In this document: one piece after another, positions 6,291-6,923 of the stretch
Layout of the letters: every line of letters starts with the position of its first letter
How positions within the stretch are numbered: position 1 is the first letter of the stretch
DNA from: Methanoregulaceae archaeon
GTDB lineage: Archaea; Halobacteriota; Methanomicrobia; Methanomicrobiales; Methanospirillaceae
Reading direction: 5' to 3'
Length of the DNA stretch: 6,923 nucleotides
Assembly (NCBI GenBank): GCA_013331415.1
Contig: DUGL01000187.1
Coordinates: 2,733 to 9,655, forward strand
Program-made: the position numbers and the translations under genes
Notes under the pieces: generated by a model
What the model was told of the DNA's origin: nothing
The model's input: the letters and a program-made list of their open reading frames with translations, nothing else
The model's database searches: none

Positions 6291-6364
6291 GGGCCCGTAG
6301 CATAGCCCGGTGGTGCGCCCGGCTGATAACCGGGAGGTCATGTGTTCGAATCACATCGGGCCCA
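6291..6364 (+). tRNA. tRNA-Ile (anticodon GAT)
   Basis: The 74-base gene gives a normal cloverleaf. The acceptor stem is GGGCCCG (6291-6297) with CGGGCCC (6357-6363) and discriminator A6364. The D stem is GCAT/GTGC with one T-G pair. The anticodon stem is CCCGG/CCGGG around loop CTGATAA, giving anticodon GAT at 6325-6327, which reads AUC and AUU. The T arm is ATGTG, TTCGAAT, CACAT. There is no intron and no encoded CCA. It is divergent from iorA, and a small membrane protein gene follows 40 bases downstream. Confidence 0.97.
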
Positions 6365-6375
6365 TCCCCATGTTC

Positions 6376-6382
6376 TTAATTA
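6376..6382 (+). promoter_or_regulatory. Possible TATA element of the small membrane protein gene
   Basis: TTAATTA is centred about 26 bases before the ATG at 6405, which would put transcription start at or next to the start codon and give a leaderless mRNA. That would agree with the lack of any Shine-Dalgarno sequence before this ATG. The alternative is read-through from the tRNA-Ile promoter. Confidence 0.35.
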
Positions 6383-6404
6383 CCCGGAAATACAACCTCT
6401 GGGT

Positions 6405-6872
6405 ATGGAACGGAATCATAAGATCCTGCTGGGTGCAGTACTCGCCATCACCATCATCCTCTTCTTCGTGAATATCTATGCTGCAGGAACAGCTGCCATC
6501 ATCTTCATTGCCCTGGTTATGTCGGTCTGGATAATGCAGGACTCGCAACTCCACCCGGAAATTGTCGCCACCCTGCGGAACGAAGCGAAATCGCTCGAGC
6601 TCCGGAACCAGGGCAATGCAACAGCCTATGCACTCCATGTGGTCATCATCCCCCACGATGTCGAACTGGACATCCCGATGCTCGGAGAGGAGGAGAGATA
6701 TGTGTATACGTTTGATAAGATGGTTGATGAGGCAAAGGTTGTGGTCTCCTTCACGAATGAAAAAAAGCAACAGTATAAAAAGACCTTCCTCCTTTCTGCA
6801 CTCGGAAAGAGCGAGGATGACCTGTTAAAACCGATGTTTCCCCTTTTCAAGTGGAAAAAAGAGGATGACTGA
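6405..6872 (+). CDS. Unrecognised small two-helix membrane protein
   Basis: I do not recognise this 155-residue protein. After a short basic N-terminus (MERNHK) there are two hydrophobic helices at about 7-24 and 27-44, separated by a very short turn. A soluble domain of about 105 residues follows. By the positive-inside rule both ends should be cytoplasmic. The soluble part alternates short strands (VATLRNEAKSLELRNQG at 54-70, ALHVVIIP at 76-83, KVVVSFTNEK at 111-120), suggesting a small beta-sandwich fold of Ig/CARDB-like type; this is inference from pattern only. The C-terminus is Lys/Asp rich (KWKKEDD). The start chosen is ATG 6405: upstream in-frame codons would run into tRNA-Ile. Codon use resembles the neighbours. 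It may be leaderless or follow tRNA-Ile. It ends six bases before a convergent gene. Confidence 0.75.
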   Translation: MERNHKILLGAVLAITIILFFVNIYAAGTAAIIFIALVMSVWIMQDSQLHPEIVATLRNEAKSLELRNQGNATAYALHVVIIPHDVELDIPMLGEEERYVYTFDKMVDEAKVVVSFTNEKKQQYKKTFLLSALGKSEDDLLKPMFPLFKWKKEDD

Positions 6873-6878
6873 TCCGAT

Positions 6879-6923
6879 CTATTTTTTCTTCTCTCCCGGC
6901 GGAAACACGAATTCCAGGGTCTG
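6879..6923 (-). CDS. C-terminal end of an unidentified gene, partial
   Basis: Reading leftwards from the window edge gives QTLEFVFPPGEKKK and then a TAG stop at 6879-6881. The composition looks like a normal protein C-terminus, and the stop is placed for a tidy convergent arrangement with the membrane protein gene (six-base gap). Fourteen residues are too few to name a family, and an untranslated region remains possible. Confidence 0.45.
   Translation of the reverse strand, partial: QTLEFVFPPGEKKK
6882..6892 (+). terminator. T-rich tract, probable terminator of the membrane protein gene
   Basis: TTTTTTCTTCT begins ten bases after the TGA at 6870-6872. Archaeal RNA polymerase often terminates at such T-rich runs without a hairpin. 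If the convergent gene is real, this terminator overlaps its lysine-rich last codons (Glu-Lys-Lys-Lys read as T-rich on the other strand). Confidence 0.5.

Noticed and set aside
6342..6404. Extension of the small membrane protein to an ATG at 6342
   Set aside because: This start lies inside the well-folded tRNA-Ile gene; the ATG at 6405 gives a normal basic N-terminus before the first helix.

Overview
The window looks like a piece of a methanogenic archaeal chromosome, most likely from the order Methanomicrobiales. The evidence is a Nop5-type C/D-box RNP protein, an archaeal Cbf5-type pseudouridine synthase with a PUA domain, an indolepyruvate:ferredoxin oxidoreductase (IorAB), an archaeal TctA-like permease, TATA/BRE-style promoters, and tRNA genes without encoded CCA. 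Placement at order level is inference; no 16S gene or methanogenesis gene is present. Base composition is fairly GC-rich in the genes, while the promoters are short and AT-rich.

Layout, left to right. (1) 1-570, minus: N-terminal 190 codons of a compact nop5 gene, cut by the window edge. (2) 701-1912, minus: a polytopic TctA/DUF112-type permease with the duplicated glycine-rich family motif. (3) 1913-1988: a 76-bp divergent promoter region with an AT-rich TATA-like element and a perfect 13-bp palindrome. (4) 1989-2687 and 2697-3623, plus: hemD (uroporphyrinogen-III synthase) and cbf5, nine bases apart and probably co-transcribed. (5) 3683-3769, plus: tRNA-Ser(GGA) with its own upstream promoter. 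(6) 3824-6174, minus: the iorA-iorB operon with a 4-base ATGA overlap. (7) 6175-6290: a divergent promoter region serving iorA leftwards and tRNA-Ile rightwards. (8) 6291-6364, plus: tRNA-Ile(GAT). (9) 6405-6872, plus: a small unrecognised two-helix membrane protein. (10) 6879-6923, minus: the last 14 codons of a gene entering from the right, convergent with the previous one across a T-tract.

Functionally the window is mostly housekeeping. It encodes protein parts of both archaeal guide-RNA modification machines (Nop5 for C/D-box 2'-O-methylation, Cbf5 for H/ACA pseudouridylation), two tRNAs, a tetrapyrrole enzyme (needed for siroheme, cobamide and F430 precursors) and a ferredoxin-linked aryl-pyruvate oxidoreductase. 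No CRISPR array, insertion sequence, toxin-antitoxin pair or phage gene was seen. I found no convincing previously undescribed multi-gene system. The points most worth a second look are the palindrome in the tctA-like/hemD divergent promoter, the hemD-cbf5 pairing, the compact Nop5, the unrecognised membrane protein and the repeat beside tRNA-Ser.
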